This document shows, in pieces, positions 8,466 through 20,451 of a DNA stretch of 64,000 nucleotides. This stretch comes from Roseisalinus antarcticus (GTDB lineage: Bacteria; Pseudomonadota; Alphaproteobacteria; Rhodobacterales; Rhodobacteraceae): contig NZ_FWFZ01000004.1 in NCBI RefSeq assembly GCF_900172355.1, forward strand, positions 124,001 to 188,000, read 5' to 3'. The translations under genes were made by a program, and so were the position numbers. Position 1 is the first letter of the stretch, and the number at the start of each line of letters is the position of its first letter. The notes under the pieces are model-generated. The model did not search any database. It had not been told where the DNA came from and was given only the letters and a program-made list of their open reading frames with translations.

Positions 8466-8491
8466 GGGCAGGCCCCGGCCGGGGGTTCGTG

Positions 8492-9109
8492 ATGACACGC
8501 GGTGGACGCACAAAGGACCGGGACATCGCCGAGCGGCGGTGTATCGTCTCGGGAGAGGTTCAACCCCGCCAGGGGTTGATCCGTTTCGTGGCGACCCCAG
8601 ATAACGGGATCGTCCCGGACATTCTGGAAAAGCTTCCGGGAAGGGGCATGTGGGTCACCTCGAATCGGGAGATCCTGAGCAAGGCGACCTCCGCGCAATT
8701 CTCGCGGGCGGCGAAGGCCAAGGTCCAGGTGCCCGACGGCATGGTCGACGAGATCGAGCGCCAGCTCGTGCGCCGGGTCATCGACCTCACGGCGCTTGCC
8801 CGAAAATCGGGGCGGGCCGTGGCCGGGTTCGAGAAGGTGAAGGGCTGGCTTGCGGACAAACCCGTTCGGGTGCTGTTCCAGGCCAGCGACGGCTCCGTCA
8901 GGGGCAAGGCCAAACTCTGGACTCCGACAGGGGCGCGATACTTCGATTGCCTCACCTCGTCGGAGCTGGGGATGGCGTTCGGACGGGAAAGTGTGATACA
9001 TGGCGCGCTCGCCACTGGTGGACTCAGCGACCGTGTTGTAGAGGAAGCCGCGAGACTTAAGGGTTTGCGCGAAAACACAGGCGACCAGGGGGTTGCCCGG
9101 AAGGACTAG
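8492..9109 (+). CDS. RNA-binding protein, YlxR domain plus L7Ae-like domain
   Basis: The 205-residue product joins an N-terminal YlxR/DUF448 domain ([19 protein letters not shown], then [13 protein letters not shown]) to a C-terminal region like ribosomal protein L7Ae. In alphaproteobacteria this fusion stands between nusA and infB. YlxR proteins bind RNA and have been linked to regulation, but the role is not settled. ATG 8492 (or the adjacent GTG 8489) begins after GGGGG; longer open sequence upstream lies inside nusA in another frame and is not this gene. Confidence 0.85.
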   Translation: MTRGGRTKDRDIAERRCIVSGEVQPRQGLIRFVATPDNGIVPDILEKLPGRGMWVTSNREILSKATSAQFSRAAKAKVQVPDGMVDEIERQLVRRVIDLTALARKSGRAVAGFEKVKGWLADKPVRVLFQASDGSVRGKAKLWTPTGARYFDCLTSSELGMAFGRESVIHGALATGGLSDRVVEEAARLKGLRENTGDQGVARKD

Positions 9110-9117
9110 ACAATTTG

Positions 9118-11613
9118 ATGAGCGATACCGACGGCAAGAAACCACTTGGTCTGCGCGGTTCCCGGCCGGGGAACGTGAAGCAGAGCTTCAGCCATGGCCG
9201 GACCAAGAACGTCGTGGTGGAAACCAAACGCAAGCGGGTCGTTGTCCCGAAGCCCGGGGCTGCCGGCAAGGCAGGCGGGTCCCAGGTTGGCGGTGACCCC
9301 TCCAAGCGTCCTGCGGGGATTTCCGAGGCAGAGATGGAGCGCCGGATGAAGGCGCTGGCCATGGCCAAGGCACGCGAGGCCGACGACCAGGCCAAGCGCG
9401 AGGCCGAGGAGAAGGCCCGCGAGGACGATCGCGCCCGCCGCCGCGAAGAGATCGAGGCGAAGGAGCGCGAAGAGCGGGAACGCGAAGAGCGCGCCAAGGC
9501 CAAGGCCGACGAGGAAGAGCGCAAGCAGCGCGAAGCTCAGGAAGCCAAGGCCGCCGAGGAAGCTGCGAAAGCCGCGCCCGAGCAGCCCGCCGCGACCACG
9601 CCCCCTGGCGCGACAGAGCCCGTGGGCGGCACCGGTGCCCGGCCCGGCGGCAGCAAGAAGCCCGAGCGCGAGCGTGACGATCGCCCGCGCGGCAAGGCGG
9701 CCCGCGACGATGGCCGCCGCTCCGGCAAGCTGACGCTCAACCAGGCGCTGCGCGGCGGCGAAGGCGGTCGTCAGAAATCCATGGCCGCGATGAAGCGCAA
9801 GCAGGAGCGGGCGCGTCAGAAGGCGATGGGCGGCCCGGTCGAGCGCGAAAAGGTCGTGCGCGACGTGCAGCTGCCCGAGGCCATCGTGGTGTCCGAACTC
9901 GCCAACCGTATGGCAGAGCGCGTGGCCGACGTGGTCAAGGCGCTGATGCAAGCGGGCATCATGGCGACCCAGACCCAGACGATTGACGCCGATACCGCCG
10001 AGCTGATCATCGAGGAATTCGGCCACAAGGTCGTGCGCGTATCCGATTCGGATGTCGAGCAGGTGATCGACGCGGTCGACGACAAGCCCGAGGACCTCGT
10101 GTCGCGTCCGCCCGTCATCACGATCATGGGCCACGTCGACCACGGCAAGACCTCGATCCTGGATGCGATCCGCAACGCCCGTGTCGTGCACGGCGAGGCT
10201 GGCGGCATCACCCAGCACATCGGCGCCTACCAGGTGACGACAAACAACGGCTCGGTGCTCAGCTTCCTCGACACGCCAGGTCACGCGGCCTTCACGTCCA
10301 TGCGGTCCCGCGGGGCGCAGGTGACGGATATCGTCGTGCTGGTGGTGGCGGCGGATGATGCGGTCATGCCGCAGACGATCGAGGCCATCAACCACGCGAA
10401 AGCGGCGAAGGTGCCGATGATCGTGGCGATCAACAAGATCGACAAGCCGGCCGCGAACGCACAGAAGGTGCGGACCGATCTGCTTCAGCACGAAGTCATC
10501 GTGGAGGAGCTTTCGGGCGACGTCCAGGATGTCGAGGTTTCGGCCCATACGGGTCAGGGTCTCGACCAGCTGCTCGATGCGATCGCGCTGCAGGCCGAGA
10601 TCCTCGAACTGAAGGCGAACCCGACCCGGGCCGCCCAAGGTGCGGTGATCGAGGCGCAGCTTGACGTGGGCCGCGGTCCGGTTGCCACCGTTCTGATTCA
10701 GAACGGCACGCTGAAGCAGGGCGACATCTTCGTCGTCGGCGAGCAGTGGGGCAAGGTCCGGGCGCTGGTCAACGACAAGGGCGAACGCGTCAAGGAAGCC
10801 GGCCCGTCGGTGCCCGTGGAGGTTCTTGGCCTCAACGGCACGCCAGAGGCGGGTGACGTCCTGAACGTGGTCGACACCGAGGCGCAGGCCCGCGAGATCG
10901 CGGAATATCGCGAGAGCGCCGCCAAGGAGAAGCGCGCCGCCGCCGGGGCTGCGACGACGCTCGAACAGCTGATGCAGAAGGCGAAGGCCGACGAGAACGT
11001 GGCCGAGCTTCCGATCCTGGTGAAGGCCGACGTGCAAGGCTCTGCCGAGGCCATCGTCCAGGCGATGGAGAAGATCGGTAACGACGAGGTCCGCGTGCGC
11101 GTGCTTCACTACGGTGTCGGCGCCATCACCGAGACCGACGTCGGTCTGGCAGAGGCCTCCGGGGCGCCGATCATGGGGTTCAACGTGCGGGCCAATGCCA
11201 GTGCGCGGAACACGGCCAACCAGAAGGGCGTCGAGATCCGGTATTACAGCGTGATCTACGACCTCGTGGACGACGTGAAGGCAGCGGCCTCGGGTCTGTT
11301 GTCTGCCGAGGTGCGCGAGAACTTCATCGGCTATGCCCAGATCAAGGAGGTCTTCAAGGTCTCCAACGTCGGCAAGGTCGCCGGGTGTCTCGTGACCGAA
11401 GGGGTGGCGCGCCGCTCCGCCGGTGTGCGTCTGCTGCGCGACAACGTCGTGATCCACGAGGGCACGCTCAAGACGCTCAAGCGGTTCAAGGACGAAGTGG
11501 CCGAGGTCCAGTCCGGGCAGGAATGCGGGATGGCTTTCGAAAACTACGAGGACGTGCGCCCCGGCGATGTCATCGAGATCTTTACCCGCGAAGAGGTCGA
11601 GCGCTCGCTCTGA
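9118..11613 (+). CDS. infB: Translation initiation factor IF-2
   Basis: IF-2 is the GTPase that brings initiator tRNA to the ribosome. Its 831 residues comprise a long charged N-terminal region (about 1-250, rich in Glu/Arg/Lys/Ala repeats), the IF2N helix segment, and the GTPase domain starting near residue 330 with G1 [10 protein letters not shown]3 DTPGHAAF and G4 NKIDKP, followed by the C1 and C2 tRNA-binding domains. The ATG at 9118 directly follows a TTG that could be an alternative start. It is the last gene of the operon and is followed by a strong terminator. Confidence 0.96.
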   Translation: MSDTDGKKPLGLRGSRPGNVKQSFSHGRTKNVVVETKRKRVVVPKPGAAGKAGGSQVGGDPSKRPAGISEAEMERRMKALAMAKAREADDQAKREAEEKAREDDRARRREEIEAKEREEREREERAKAKADEEERKQREAQEAKAAEEAAKAAPEQPAATTPPGATEPVGGTGARPGGSKKPERERDDRPRGKAARDDGRRSGKLTLNQALRGGEGGRQKSMAAMKRKQERARQKAMGGPVEREKVVRDVQLPEAIVVSELANRMAERVADVVKALMQAGIMATQTQTIDADTAELIIEEFGHKVVRVSDSDVEQVIDAVDDKPEDLVSRPPVITIMGHVDHGKTSILDAIRNARVVHGEAGGITQHIGAYQVTTNNGSVLSFLDTPGHAAFTSMRSRGAQVTDIVVLVVAADDAVMPQTIEAINHAKAAKVPMIVAINKIDKPAANAQKVRTDLLQHEVIVEELSGDVQDVEVSAHTGQGLDQLLDAIALQAEILELKANPTRAAQGAVIEAQLDVGRGPVATVLIQNGTLKQGDIFVVGEQWGKVRALVNDKGERVKEAGPSVPVEVLGLNGTPEAGDVLNVVDTEAQAREIAEYRESAAKEKRAAAGAATTLEQLMQKAKADENVAELPILVKADVQGSAEAIVQAMEKIGNDEVRVRVLHYGVGAITETDVGLAEASGAPIMGFNVRANASARNTANQKGVEIRYYSVIYDLVDDVKAAASGLLSAEVRENFIGYAQIKEVFKVSNVGKVAGCLVTEGVARRSAGVRLLRDNVVIHEGTLKTLKRFKDEVAEVQSGQECGMAFENYEDVRPGDVIEIFTREEVERSL

Positions 11614-11642
11614 ACTGGCCAAAACGCGGGATGAAACGGAAA

Positions 11643-11668
11643 AAGGCGCCCCGACGGGCGCCTTTTTT
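11643..11668 (+). terminator. Intrinsic terminator after infB
   Basis: AAGGCGCCC and GGGCGCCTT form a 9-bp stem with a CGAC loop, followed by a run of T. It begins 29 bp after the infB stop and ends the rimP-infB operon. Confidence 0.92.
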
Positions 11669-11793
11669 GGTGGCCAGGTTCGGGCCGATGTTGCATGTCT
11701 GATCGAGACGGCGAGCCTGGCGTCCTGTGGGCCGACGTCAGATCGGAAACGGACAGCGCCCCAAAGGACGCCATGATTGCGGATTGCGAGGCG

Positions 11794-11934
11794 TCATGCC
11801 CTCGCGGCAGCGGATACCGCGCGACCAGTATAGGTCTTGTCCCCGACACGAACCACCAGCATCCCATTCGCCAGTGTTTGTTCGAGGACACCTTGGATCG
11901 AAACACAAGTACCAATCACGATCGTTCGCAGCAT
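11794..11934 (-). CDS. 46-residue hypothetical small protein
   Basis: A short leftward gene encodes 46 residues starting MLRTIVIGTCVSIQG and containing NGMLVVRVGDKTYTGRAVS. GGGGGAGG lies 8 bp before the ATG, an almost ideal ribosome binding site, and a fair promoter (11966-11993) lies upstream. The hydrophobic start with a single Cys and the regular beta-like pattern suggest a small folded domain. I believe similar 40-50 residue proteins occur in other Rhodobacteraceae, but I cannot check that. No function can be given. It stands alone between infB and mutT and would be missed by tools with a 50- or 60-codon cutoff. Confidence 0.72.
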   Translation of the reverse strand: MLRTIVIGTCVSIQGVLEQTLANGMLVVRVGDKTYTGRAVSAAARA

Positions 11935-11965
11935 CTATCTTGCCTCCCCCAAAAAGCTCTACTGG

Positions 11966-11993
11966 TTCATATTAGGACATAAAGGTTAAACAA
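11966..11993 (-). promoter_or_regulatory. Putative promoter of the 46-residue protein gene
   Basis: On the minus strand TTGTTT (11993-11988) and TATGAA (11971-11966) are 16 bp apart in an AT-rich island (about 11950-12030) that contrasts with the GC-rich surroundings. Confidence 0.45.
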
Positions 11994-12100
11994 TCCGCAA
12001 GAAAAACGGCCAATAATTTCGGCAACGAATTAATGTTGCATCGCTCCCATAGGAAATGACGGCGTATATCGCGTGCGATCAGGCCCGAGGGTCGGCCGGA

Positions 12101-12499
12101 TCAGAGCCAGTCGCGCAGGATGGGAATCAGTGGAATGTCGGCCGGGGGCATCGGATATTTCCGCAGATCTCCCGCCCGAACCCATTTCAGCGCCTGGTTC
12201 TCGCGCGACTGTGGCGTGCCCTCCCACCGGCGGCAGGCGAAGAGTGGCATCAGCAGGTGAAAGTCGTCATAGCCGTGCGAGGCGAAGGTCAGCGGCGCAA
12301 GGCAGCTTTTCCAGGTGCCTATGCCCAGCTCCTCGTGCAACTCACGGATCAGGGCGGCCTCCGGAGACTCCCCGGGCTCAACCTTGCCGCCGGGAAACTC
12401 CCAGAGACCGGCCATGGACTTGCCCTCGGGGCGCTGCGCCAGAAGGACCCGCCCGTCGACATCTATCAGGGCCACTGCAGAGACGAGGATGATCTTCAT
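12101..12499 (-). CDS. mutT: 8-oxo-dGTP diphosphatase MutT (Nudix hydrolase)
   Basis: This 132-residue enzyme hydrolyses 8-oxo-dGTP to the monophosphate and so prevents A-to-C mutations. The Nudix box is complete at residues 38-60 (G-x5-E-x7-REL-x2-EEL-G), starting GKVEPGESPEAALIRELHEE. KSMAGLWEFPGGK just before it matches MutT rather than other Nudix groups. I chose the ATG at 12499, which gives the normal length; a longer in-frame start at 12607 would run into argJ. It is the last gene of the isomerase-argJ-mutT group, a recurrent order in this family. Confidence 0.92.
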   Translation of the reverse strand: MKIILVSAVALIDVDGRVLLAQRPEGKSMAGLWEFPGGKVEPGESPEAALIRELHEELGIGTWKSCLAPLTFASHGYDDFHLLMPLFACRRWEGTPQSRENQALKWVRAGDLRKYPMPPADIPLIPILRDWL

Positions 12500-12526
12500 G
12501 GACGTCTTCCGGTGAGCGGGCGGCAG

Positions 12527-12553
12527 GTAGGGTGGGTCATTGACCCACCCTAC
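12527..12553. repeat. 27-bp near-perfect palindrome between argJ and mutT
   Basis: GTAGGGTGGGTCA (12527-12539) is followed after one base by its exact reverse complement (12541-12553). The argJ TAG stop (12552-12550) lies inside the palindrome. RNA from either strand would fold into a 13-bp hairpin. There is no T-run, so it may be a REP-like repeat or an mRNA-stability hairpin rather than a terminator. Confidence 0.85.
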
Positions 12554-13767
12554 GAGCGGTAGTCCGCATTGATCTGGATGTAGCCGTGAGTCAGGTCGCA
12601 GGTCCACATGGTGGCCATGCCGCCCGCCAGCCCGAGGTCGACCTCGATCAACAGCTCCTGCCGCTTCATGTAATCTGCCCCGGCCTTCTCGGAGTAGCCG
12701 GGCGCGACCCAGCCGTTCTCGGCCACGGTGATGTCGCCGAACCGGATCGTCAGCCGGTCGCGGTCCGCCTCCGCGCCCGATTTGCCGACCGCCATGACGA
12801 TGCGGCCCCAGTTCGGATCTTCTCCGGCGATGGCGGTCTTGACCAGGGGCGAGTTCGCGATGGCGCTCGCCACCCGGCGCGCGTCCCCGTTCGTGCGCGC
12901 CCCGTGCACGCTGACCTCGACGAATTTCGTCGCCCCCTCGCCGTCGCGCACAACCTGGTGCGCGAGATCCAGCATCACCCCATGCAGCGCGTCGTTAAAG
13001 GTCACGCTGTCGGTCACGTCGATGCCAGAGGCGCCCGTCGCCGCCATGATCAGCGAATCCGAGGTCGAGGTGTCGCTGTCCACGGTGATGCAGTTGAAGG
13101 TCAGGTCGGATTGCGCCTTGACCAGCGCCTGCAGGGCCGGCTGTCCGATCAGCGCGTCGGTGAAGATGTAGACCAGCATCGTCGCCATGTCGGGCGCGAT
13201 CATGCCCGAGCCCTTGGCGATACCGGCGATGCGCACGGTCCCGCCGCCGACCTCGATCTCGGCGGCCGATCCCTTGGCGAACGTGTCGGTCGTCATGATC
13301 GCGCGCGCCGCGCTCCCGATCCCGGCAGGGTCCAGGCCCGCCTTCAGCTCTTCGAGCTTGGCCGAGATGCGGGCGTGGGGCAGGGGCTCTCCGATCACGC
13401 CGGTCGACGCGGTAAACACCCGCGAGGGCGAACAGCCGAGCGTTTCGGCCACTTGCCCGACCAGCGCATCCACCGCCTCTTCGCCGTTGCGCCCGGTGAA
13501 GGCGTTGGAATTGCCCGAATTCACCAGGATTGCGGCAGGCCCGGAGGCGGGCCCAGCCAGTTTCGCCTGGCAATCCAGCACCGGCGCCGAGCGGGTCGCC
13601 GAGGTCGTGAAGACCCCGGCGATCACCGAATCGGCGGCCAGCTCCGCCAGCATGACATCGACCCGCCCCGGATAGCGGACACCCGCCGCGGCGGAGGCGA
13701 ACCGCACCCCCTCGATCACGGGGAGCGCGGGAAAGCTGGCGGGCGCGAGGGGCGAGACCTTTGCCAT
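12550..13767 (-). CDS. argJ: Glutamate N-acetyltransferase / amino-acid acetyltransferase ArgJ
   Basis: ArgJ moves the acetyl group from N-acetylornithine to glutamate, recycling acetyl groups in arginine synthesis; some forms also use acetyl-CoA. The 405-residue precursor cleaves itself between A195 and T196 in the DMATMLVYIFTDA motif, the new N-terminal Thr being the nucleophile. KGSGMIAPDMATML and GEDPNWGRI are strongly conserved. The ATG at 13767 is 5 bp after the isomerase stop. Mono- or bifunctionality cannot be read from the sequence. Confidence 0.94.
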   Translation of the reverse strand: MAKVSPLAPASFPALPVIEGVRFASAAAGVRYPGRVDVMLAELAADSVIAGVFTTSATRSAPVLDCQAKLAGPASGPAAILVNSGNSNAFTGRNGEEAVDALVGQVAETLGCSPSRVFTASTGVIGEPLPHARISAKLEELKAGLDPAGIGSAARAIMTTDTFAKGSAAEIEVGGGTVRIAGIAKGSGMIAPDMATMLVYIFTDALIGQPALQALVKAQSDLTFNCITVDSDTSTSDSLIMAATGASGIDVTDSVTFNDALHGVMLDLAHQVVRDGEGATKFVEVSVHGARTNGDARRVASAIANSPLVKTAIAGEDPNWGRIVMAVGKSGAEADRDRLTIRFGDITVAENGWVAPGYSEKAGADYMKRQELLIEVDLGLAGGMATMWTCDLTHGYIQINADYRS

Positions 13768-13772
13768 CGGCG

Positions 13773-14612
13773 TCAGTCGGCGATCAGGTCGAGGTTCGAC
13801 AGGACCGAGGGGTCGAAGGCGCCGGATTCGGGCCGGGCGATCTCGGCGGCTTCTTCGAGATCCATCAGCCGCTGTTCGATCGCCTGCTGCTGCAGCTCGG
13901 CGGTCAGCTCCTGGCGCAGGGAGTCGAGCGGCGGCGCCTCGGCGATCCGGGTCTCGTTGAGCTTGATGACGTGCCAGCCGAATTGCGTCTCGACCGGGCC
14001 GGCCACGTCGCCGGCGGACATACCTTCGACAGCCTCCTGGAACGGCTCGACCATCATGCCGGGGCCGAACCACCCCAGCTCTCCGCCCGAGGGGCCGGAG
14101 GGACCGGTGGAATGCTCCTCGGCGAGGGCGGCGAAATCGGCCCCCTCGGCGCGGGCCGCCTCGACAAGCTCGGCCGCCTCTTCCTCGGTGTCGACCAGGA
14201 TGTGGGAGGCGTCGTACTCGGTCACCGGGTCGGTGTCGGCGAACCGGGCCTCGTAGGCGGCCTGCAGCGCCTCTTCGGTGACCGAGTTCTCGGTCAGCTG
14301 GGTGATGGTCTCGCCGGCGCGCAGCGAGCGCTCTTCGTTCTTCAGGGCGATGCCGATGCGGTCCGGCACCTCCAGCAGGTCGTCCGAGAGCAATTGCTGC
14401 TGGATCATCTGCTCGACCAGCCCGTCGAACAGCACCGCCGGGGGCAGCTGCTGATACTGTGCCGGCAGCCGGCCGCGCGCGATGATCATCTCGCCCAGGG
14501 TGATGTCGGTGCCGTTCACGGTGGCGACCACGTCGCTGGCGGACTGGGCCTGCGCCATGGGGGCAACGAGCGCCATTGTGGTGGCCGCGAGGAACATGCG
14601 AAGACGGGTCAT
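13773..14612 (-). CDS. Periplasmic parvulin-type peptidyl-prolyl isomerase
   Basis: This 279-residue protein has a signal peptide (MTRLRMFLAATTMALVAPMA, cleavage after AQA), an N-terminal helical region like SurA/PrsA, and a parvulin domain at about residues 130-225 (DASHILVDTEEEA, then GGELGWFGPGMMVEPF and GPVETQFGWHVIKL). Such proteins speed proline isomerisation and act as chaperones for envelope proteins. It is first in an operon with argJ and mutT and is divergent from secA, which suits an export-linked chaperone. Confidence 0.9.
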   Translation of the reverse strand: MTRLRMFLAATTMALVAPMAQAQSASDVVATVNGTDITLGEMIIARGRLPAQYQQLPPAVLFDGLVEQMIQQQLLSDDLLEVPDRIGIALKNEERSLRAGETITQLTENSVTEEALQAAYEARFADTDPVTEYDASHILVDTEEEAAELVEAARAEGADFAALAEEHSTGPSGPSGGELGWFGPGMMVEPFQEAVEGMSAGDVAGPVETQFGWHVIKLNETRIAEAPPLDSLRQELTAELQQQAIEQRLMDLEEAAEIARPESGAFDPSVLSNLDLIAD

Positions 14613-14647
14613 GAAGCGTCCTTGATCTGCCGCGACAGGGCGCGGCG

Positions 14648-14675
14648 TTGACAGTGAGTTGAGGCCCGCTTACAT
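14648..14675 (+). promoter_or_regulatory. Putative secA promoter
   Basis: A consensus TTGACA (14648-14653) is followed after 16 bp by TTACAT (14670-14675), or after 17 bp by TACATC, on the plus strand, about 120 bp before the secA start in the region divergent from the isomerase gene. Confidence 0.55.
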
Positions 14676-14797
14676 CGCCAAAAGGCTCCGAGGGGGCCGG
14701 TTCTTGGCCAGTCTTCTATGGGCCGCGTCCGAAATGGGCAACCAACCTCCTCTCACGAGAATGACACCTGGGCGCCAGCAGCGGCGCGGGAGAGAAA

Positions 14798-17509
<2,712 letters not shown>

Positions 17510-17523
17510 CCCGCTGACGTGGG

Positions 17524-17543
17524 GCCCGGCCATGGGGCCGGGC
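17524..17543 (+). other. GC-rich hairpin after secA
   Basis: GCCCGGCC and GGCCGGGC form an 8-bp stem with a 4-base loop 14 bp after the secA stop. No T-run follows, so termination here is uncertain; it may protect the 3' end or end transcription with Rho. Confidence 0.4.
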
Positions 17544-17660
17544 AGCGGCCTGCAATGTTCCGCCGCATTTCCGACGCCGTTTTTCCGCGGTGCGGTCCCG
17601 CTCAGGACACCTTGGGGCGGTTGATTGTTTCCAAATCCTGGTTGGGAAGGGGAAACACTC

Positions 17661-18836
17661 ATGTCTCGGATTCGGAAGTTGGCGATAGCTGGCGGAACCT
17701 TCGGGGTGGCCCTGTCTATCGGCTTTGTCATGCAGAACGGCGACGCCCTGGCGGATCGCTACGGCGCCGAGGTTCCGTTGGTCGAGGGCGACGCCTTCGA
17801 TCAGCCGCTCGCCTCGGCGGCCCTCTCGCCGCTGGCGCCGCCCGGCGGAACCGCGGGTCTTGCGCAGGTCGCGGCGCCGACCATAGGCGCGGCCCCCATC
17901 GCGGATCCTGACGTCGATGTCACCGTGCCGGTCGCCGAGGCGGAACCGACAATGCCCGAGCCGCCCGAAGAGCTGACCCAGGCGGCAGTCTCCATGGCGA
18001 GCCTCGGCCCGATCGCGTTCCAGGGCCCGCCGGCGACCTCGGCCGCTGTCGCGATGACAGCCGCCCCCGCGCAGCCTTCGGCCGACACCGCCGAGGACGC
18101 AGGCGACGGGGCCGATGCCATCACGGTGGCCGCCCCCGCCGCGCCCGCGGCTCCGGCCTGCGAAACGAGCCTGTCGGCCGAGGTGGGCCAGGCGGCGCTG
18201 GTGACCCTGCGGCTCGATGCGGTCTGCCTGCCGGACGCGCAGGCGACGATCCACCACCAGGGCATGATCTTCACGCTTGTGACGGACGCGACCGGCTCCG
18301 CCCGTGTGGTCGTGCCCGCGCTGGCCGAACGCGCGGTCTTCATCGCTTCCTTCGATGGCGGAGACGGCGCCGTGGCGACTGCCGAGGTGCCCGCGATCGC
18401 GAATTACGACCGCGCCGTGCTGCAATGGCAGGGCGACAGCGGGTTGCAGATCCATGCGCTGGAGTTCGGCGCCGACTACGGCAGCGAGGGCCATGTCTGG
18501 GCCGCCTCCGCGCGCACCCCCTCCATGGCCATCGCCGGCGAGGGCGGGTTCCTGACCAGCCTCGGCGACGGCCAGGGTGTCGCGCCGCTGCGGGCGGAGG
18601 TCTATACGTTCCCCTCGGCGGTCAACCGGACGTCCGGCGACGTGGTCCTGTCGGTCGAGGCCGAGATCACCGACGAAACCTGCGAGCGCGATGTTTCCGC
18701 GCAGTCGATCCAGATCTCGCCCGGTTCTCCGGCACATGCGCTGGACCTGACCATGGCGATGCCGGAATGTTCGGCCGTCGGTGACTTTCTGGTGTTGAAA
18801 AACATGCTCGAGGACCTGACACTCGCGGCACGATGA
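17661..18836 (+). CDS. Hypothetical envelope protein downstream of secA
   Basis: The 391-residue product starts with an N-terminal hydrophobic segment (IRKLAIAGGTFGVALSIGFVMQ) that may be an uncleaved anchor or signal peptide. A long Ala/Pro/acid-rich, probably disordered stretch follows (about 30-165), then a more regular C-terminal domain with several Cys (C168, and others near 188, 345 and 380) that looks periplasmic. AAGGGGA precedes the ATG at 17661. Homologues next to secA are sometimes labelled translocase, probably by position only. The stop overlaps the next gene (ATGA), so the two are likely to work together. Function unknown. Confidence 0.75.
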   Translation: MSRIRKLAIAGGTFGVALSIGFVMQNGDALADRYGAEVPLVEGDAFDQPLASAALSPLAPPGGTAGLAQVAAPTIGAAPIADPDVDVTVPVAEAEPTMPEPPEELTQAAVSMASLGPIAFQGPPATSAAVAMTAAPAQPSADTAEDAGDGADAITVAAPAAPAAPACETSLSAEVGQAALVTLRLDAVCLPDAQATIHHQGMIFTLVTDATGSARVVVPALAERAVFIASFDGGDGAVATAEVPAIANYDRAVLQWQGDSGLQIHALEFGADYGSEGHVWAASARTPSMAIAGEGGFLTSLGDGQGVAPLRAEVYTFPSAVNRTSGDVVLSVEAEITDETCERDVSAQSIQISPGSPAHALDLTMAMPECSAVGDFLVLKNMLEDLTLAAR

Positions 18837-20443
18837 CGCTCGGATCAGGTCGACCCATACATCGACACGGCAAGCGTGCGGCGAGGTTTCTCGCCGCACT
18901 TGTCTTTTGTTTGCTTGCCAATGGCTTGGCGGCACAGGAGGTGACCGTGACCGCCCGCGAAGGCGGGCTGACCCTGCGCGGGGACGTGCTCGGGTTCGAT
19001 GGGCTCTACCTGCGGCTGCGGACCGATGCAGGCGAGGTGACGCTCGACTACGCCGCCGTGACCTGCGATGGCGCGGCCTGCCCCGATCCCGCGACCCATG
19101 TGCCCGATCTGCGCCTCTCCGGCGCGGCCCGGATGGGCGAGGTGCTGATGCCCGCGCTGATCGAGGGTTTCGCCTTCGCCGAAGGCTATGCCGCCCGGCG
19201 GGAGGAGGACAGCGCGATCCTGTTCTCCTACGTCATCAGCGACCGGGCGACAGGGCAGGACCTGCATCGCTTCAGCTTTCGGCTGACGACCACGGATGAG
19301 GGCTTCGCCGACCTGCTGTCGGACGCCGCCGATGTGGCCCTGTCGGTGCGCGAACTGCGCCCGGCGGAACGGGAGGCGGGGCTCGCGGCGGGCCTCGGCG
19401 ATCTGGCCCTGGCAGAGCGCAGCCGGATCATCGCGCTCGACGGCCTGGTGCCGATCGTCTCGGCCGCGCAGGACCGTCAGGACATCGACATCGACGTGCT
19501 GTCCCGCGCCTATGCCGGCGAGATCGACAATTGGTCCGAGATCGGCGGGCCCGACCGAGAGATGACCCTGCACCTGGTTGACGAAACCGAAGGTCACGCC
19601 CAGGGCTTCGTCGACCGGGTGGTGGCGGTTGGCGGCGCGTCGCTGTCGGATCGGGTGATCCATCACGTGGATGCCGCGGCTCTGGCGGCGGCGGTGTCCG
19701 CGGACCCTGGTGCGCTGGGGATCGTGCCCTACCGCGCCTATGGCGATGCGCGGCCGCTCGCGATGGCCGGGGCCTGCGGCCGGTCGAGCGCCGCGACGCT
19801 CGAGACGCTGAAGACCGAAGACTACCCGCTGACCATGCCCCTGTTCCTCTACCTGCCCATCCGGCGTCTGCCGCCTGTCGCGGCCGAGTTCCTGGGCTGG
19901 CTTCGGACCGAGCGCGCCCAGTTCATCGTGCGCCGCGCGGGCTTTGTCGACCTGGGCGCAGAGCCGATCCCCGTGGCCGCCCAGGGCCAGCGGTTCGCCG
20001 GCGCCATCGAGGTCGCGGGTCCCGAAATCACGCTGGCCGATCTGCAGCAGATGGTCCGGGTGCTGGGGCGGCGCGACCGGCTGTCGACCACCTTCCGGTT
20101 CGAGGTCGGCTCTACCCGGCTGGATGCGCAGTCGCGGTCGAACGTCTATCAGCTGGCCCGGGCGATCCGGGACGGGACCTATGAAGGCCAGACATTGCTG
20201 CTGGCCGGCTTTTCCGACGGCGTCGGCGTCGCGGCCGCTAACCGGGCCCTGTCGGGCGCCCGGGCTGAATCCGTGCTGCGAGAGCTTGTCGCCGCGCTTG
20301 GCGGGTCATTGCCGCCCCGGGTGCGGGTCCGCACGGCGGCTTTCGGCGAGGCGCTGCCCATGGGTTGCGACGATACCGAATGGGGCCGGCAAACCAATCG
20401 GCGGGTAGAGCTTTGGGTCGATGCGACCGGCGCTGCCCGCTAG
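18833..20443 (+). CDS. Periplasmic phosphate-binding-like protein fused to an OmpA-type domain
   Basis: This 536-residue protein has a signal peptide (about 1-35, ending LLANGLAAQ), a middle part like PstS-type solute-binding proteins (LSRAYAGEIDNWSEIGGPDREM; GALGIVPYRAY; PLTMPLFLYLP), and a C-terminal OmpA/MotB-like peptidoglycan-binding domain (FEVGSTRLDAQSR, GFSDGVGVAAANRALSGARA, QTNRRVELW). Such fusions could hold a binding protein at the cell wall. Its ATG overlaps the previous stop, and it is convergent with radC. No phosphate-transport genes are near, so the ligand is unknown. Confidence 0.8.
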   Translation: MTLGSGRPIHRHGKRAARFLAALVFCLLANGLAAQEVTVTAREGGLTLRGDVLGFDGLYLRLRTDAGEVTLDYAAVTCDGAACPDPATHVPDLRLSGAARMGEVLMPALIEGFAFAEGYAARREEDSAILFSYVISDRATGQDLHRFSFRLTTTDEGFADLLSDAADVALSVRELRPAEREAGLAAGLGDLALAERSRIIALDGLVPIVSAAQDRQDIDIDVLSRAYAGEIDNWSEIGGPDREMTLHLVDETEGHAQGFVDRVVAVGGASLSDRVIHHVDAAALAAAVSADPGALGIVPYRAYGDARPLAMAGACGRSSAATLETLKTEDYPLTMPLFLYLPIRRLPPVAAEFLGWLRTERAQFIVRRAGFVDLGAEPIPVAAQGQRFAGAIEVAGPEITLADLQQMVRVLGRRDRLSTTFRFEVGSTRLDAQSRSNVYQLARAIRDGTYEGQTLLLAGFSDGVGVAAANRALSGARAESVLRELVAALGGSLPPRVRVRTAAFGEALPMGCDDTEWGRQTNRRVELWVDATGAAR

Positions 20444-20451
20444 ACCCGCGC

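Noticed and set aside
6138-8513. A 791-codon minus-strand frame over rimP-nusA
   Set aside because: It is the antisense shadow of two certain genes and includes the rimP leader terminator.
9106-11622. An 838-codon minus-strand frame over infB
   Set aside because: It mirrors infB codons. IF-2 motifs are clear on the plus strand and the antisense product has no recognisable domain.
11695-11982. A 95-codon plus-strand frame after infB
   Set aside because: No ribosome binding site, odd composition, and it overlaps the better supported leftward 46-residue gene.
17521-17600. Intrinsic terminator after secA
   Set aside because: The hairpin is strong but no T-run follows, so I list it only as a hairpin.
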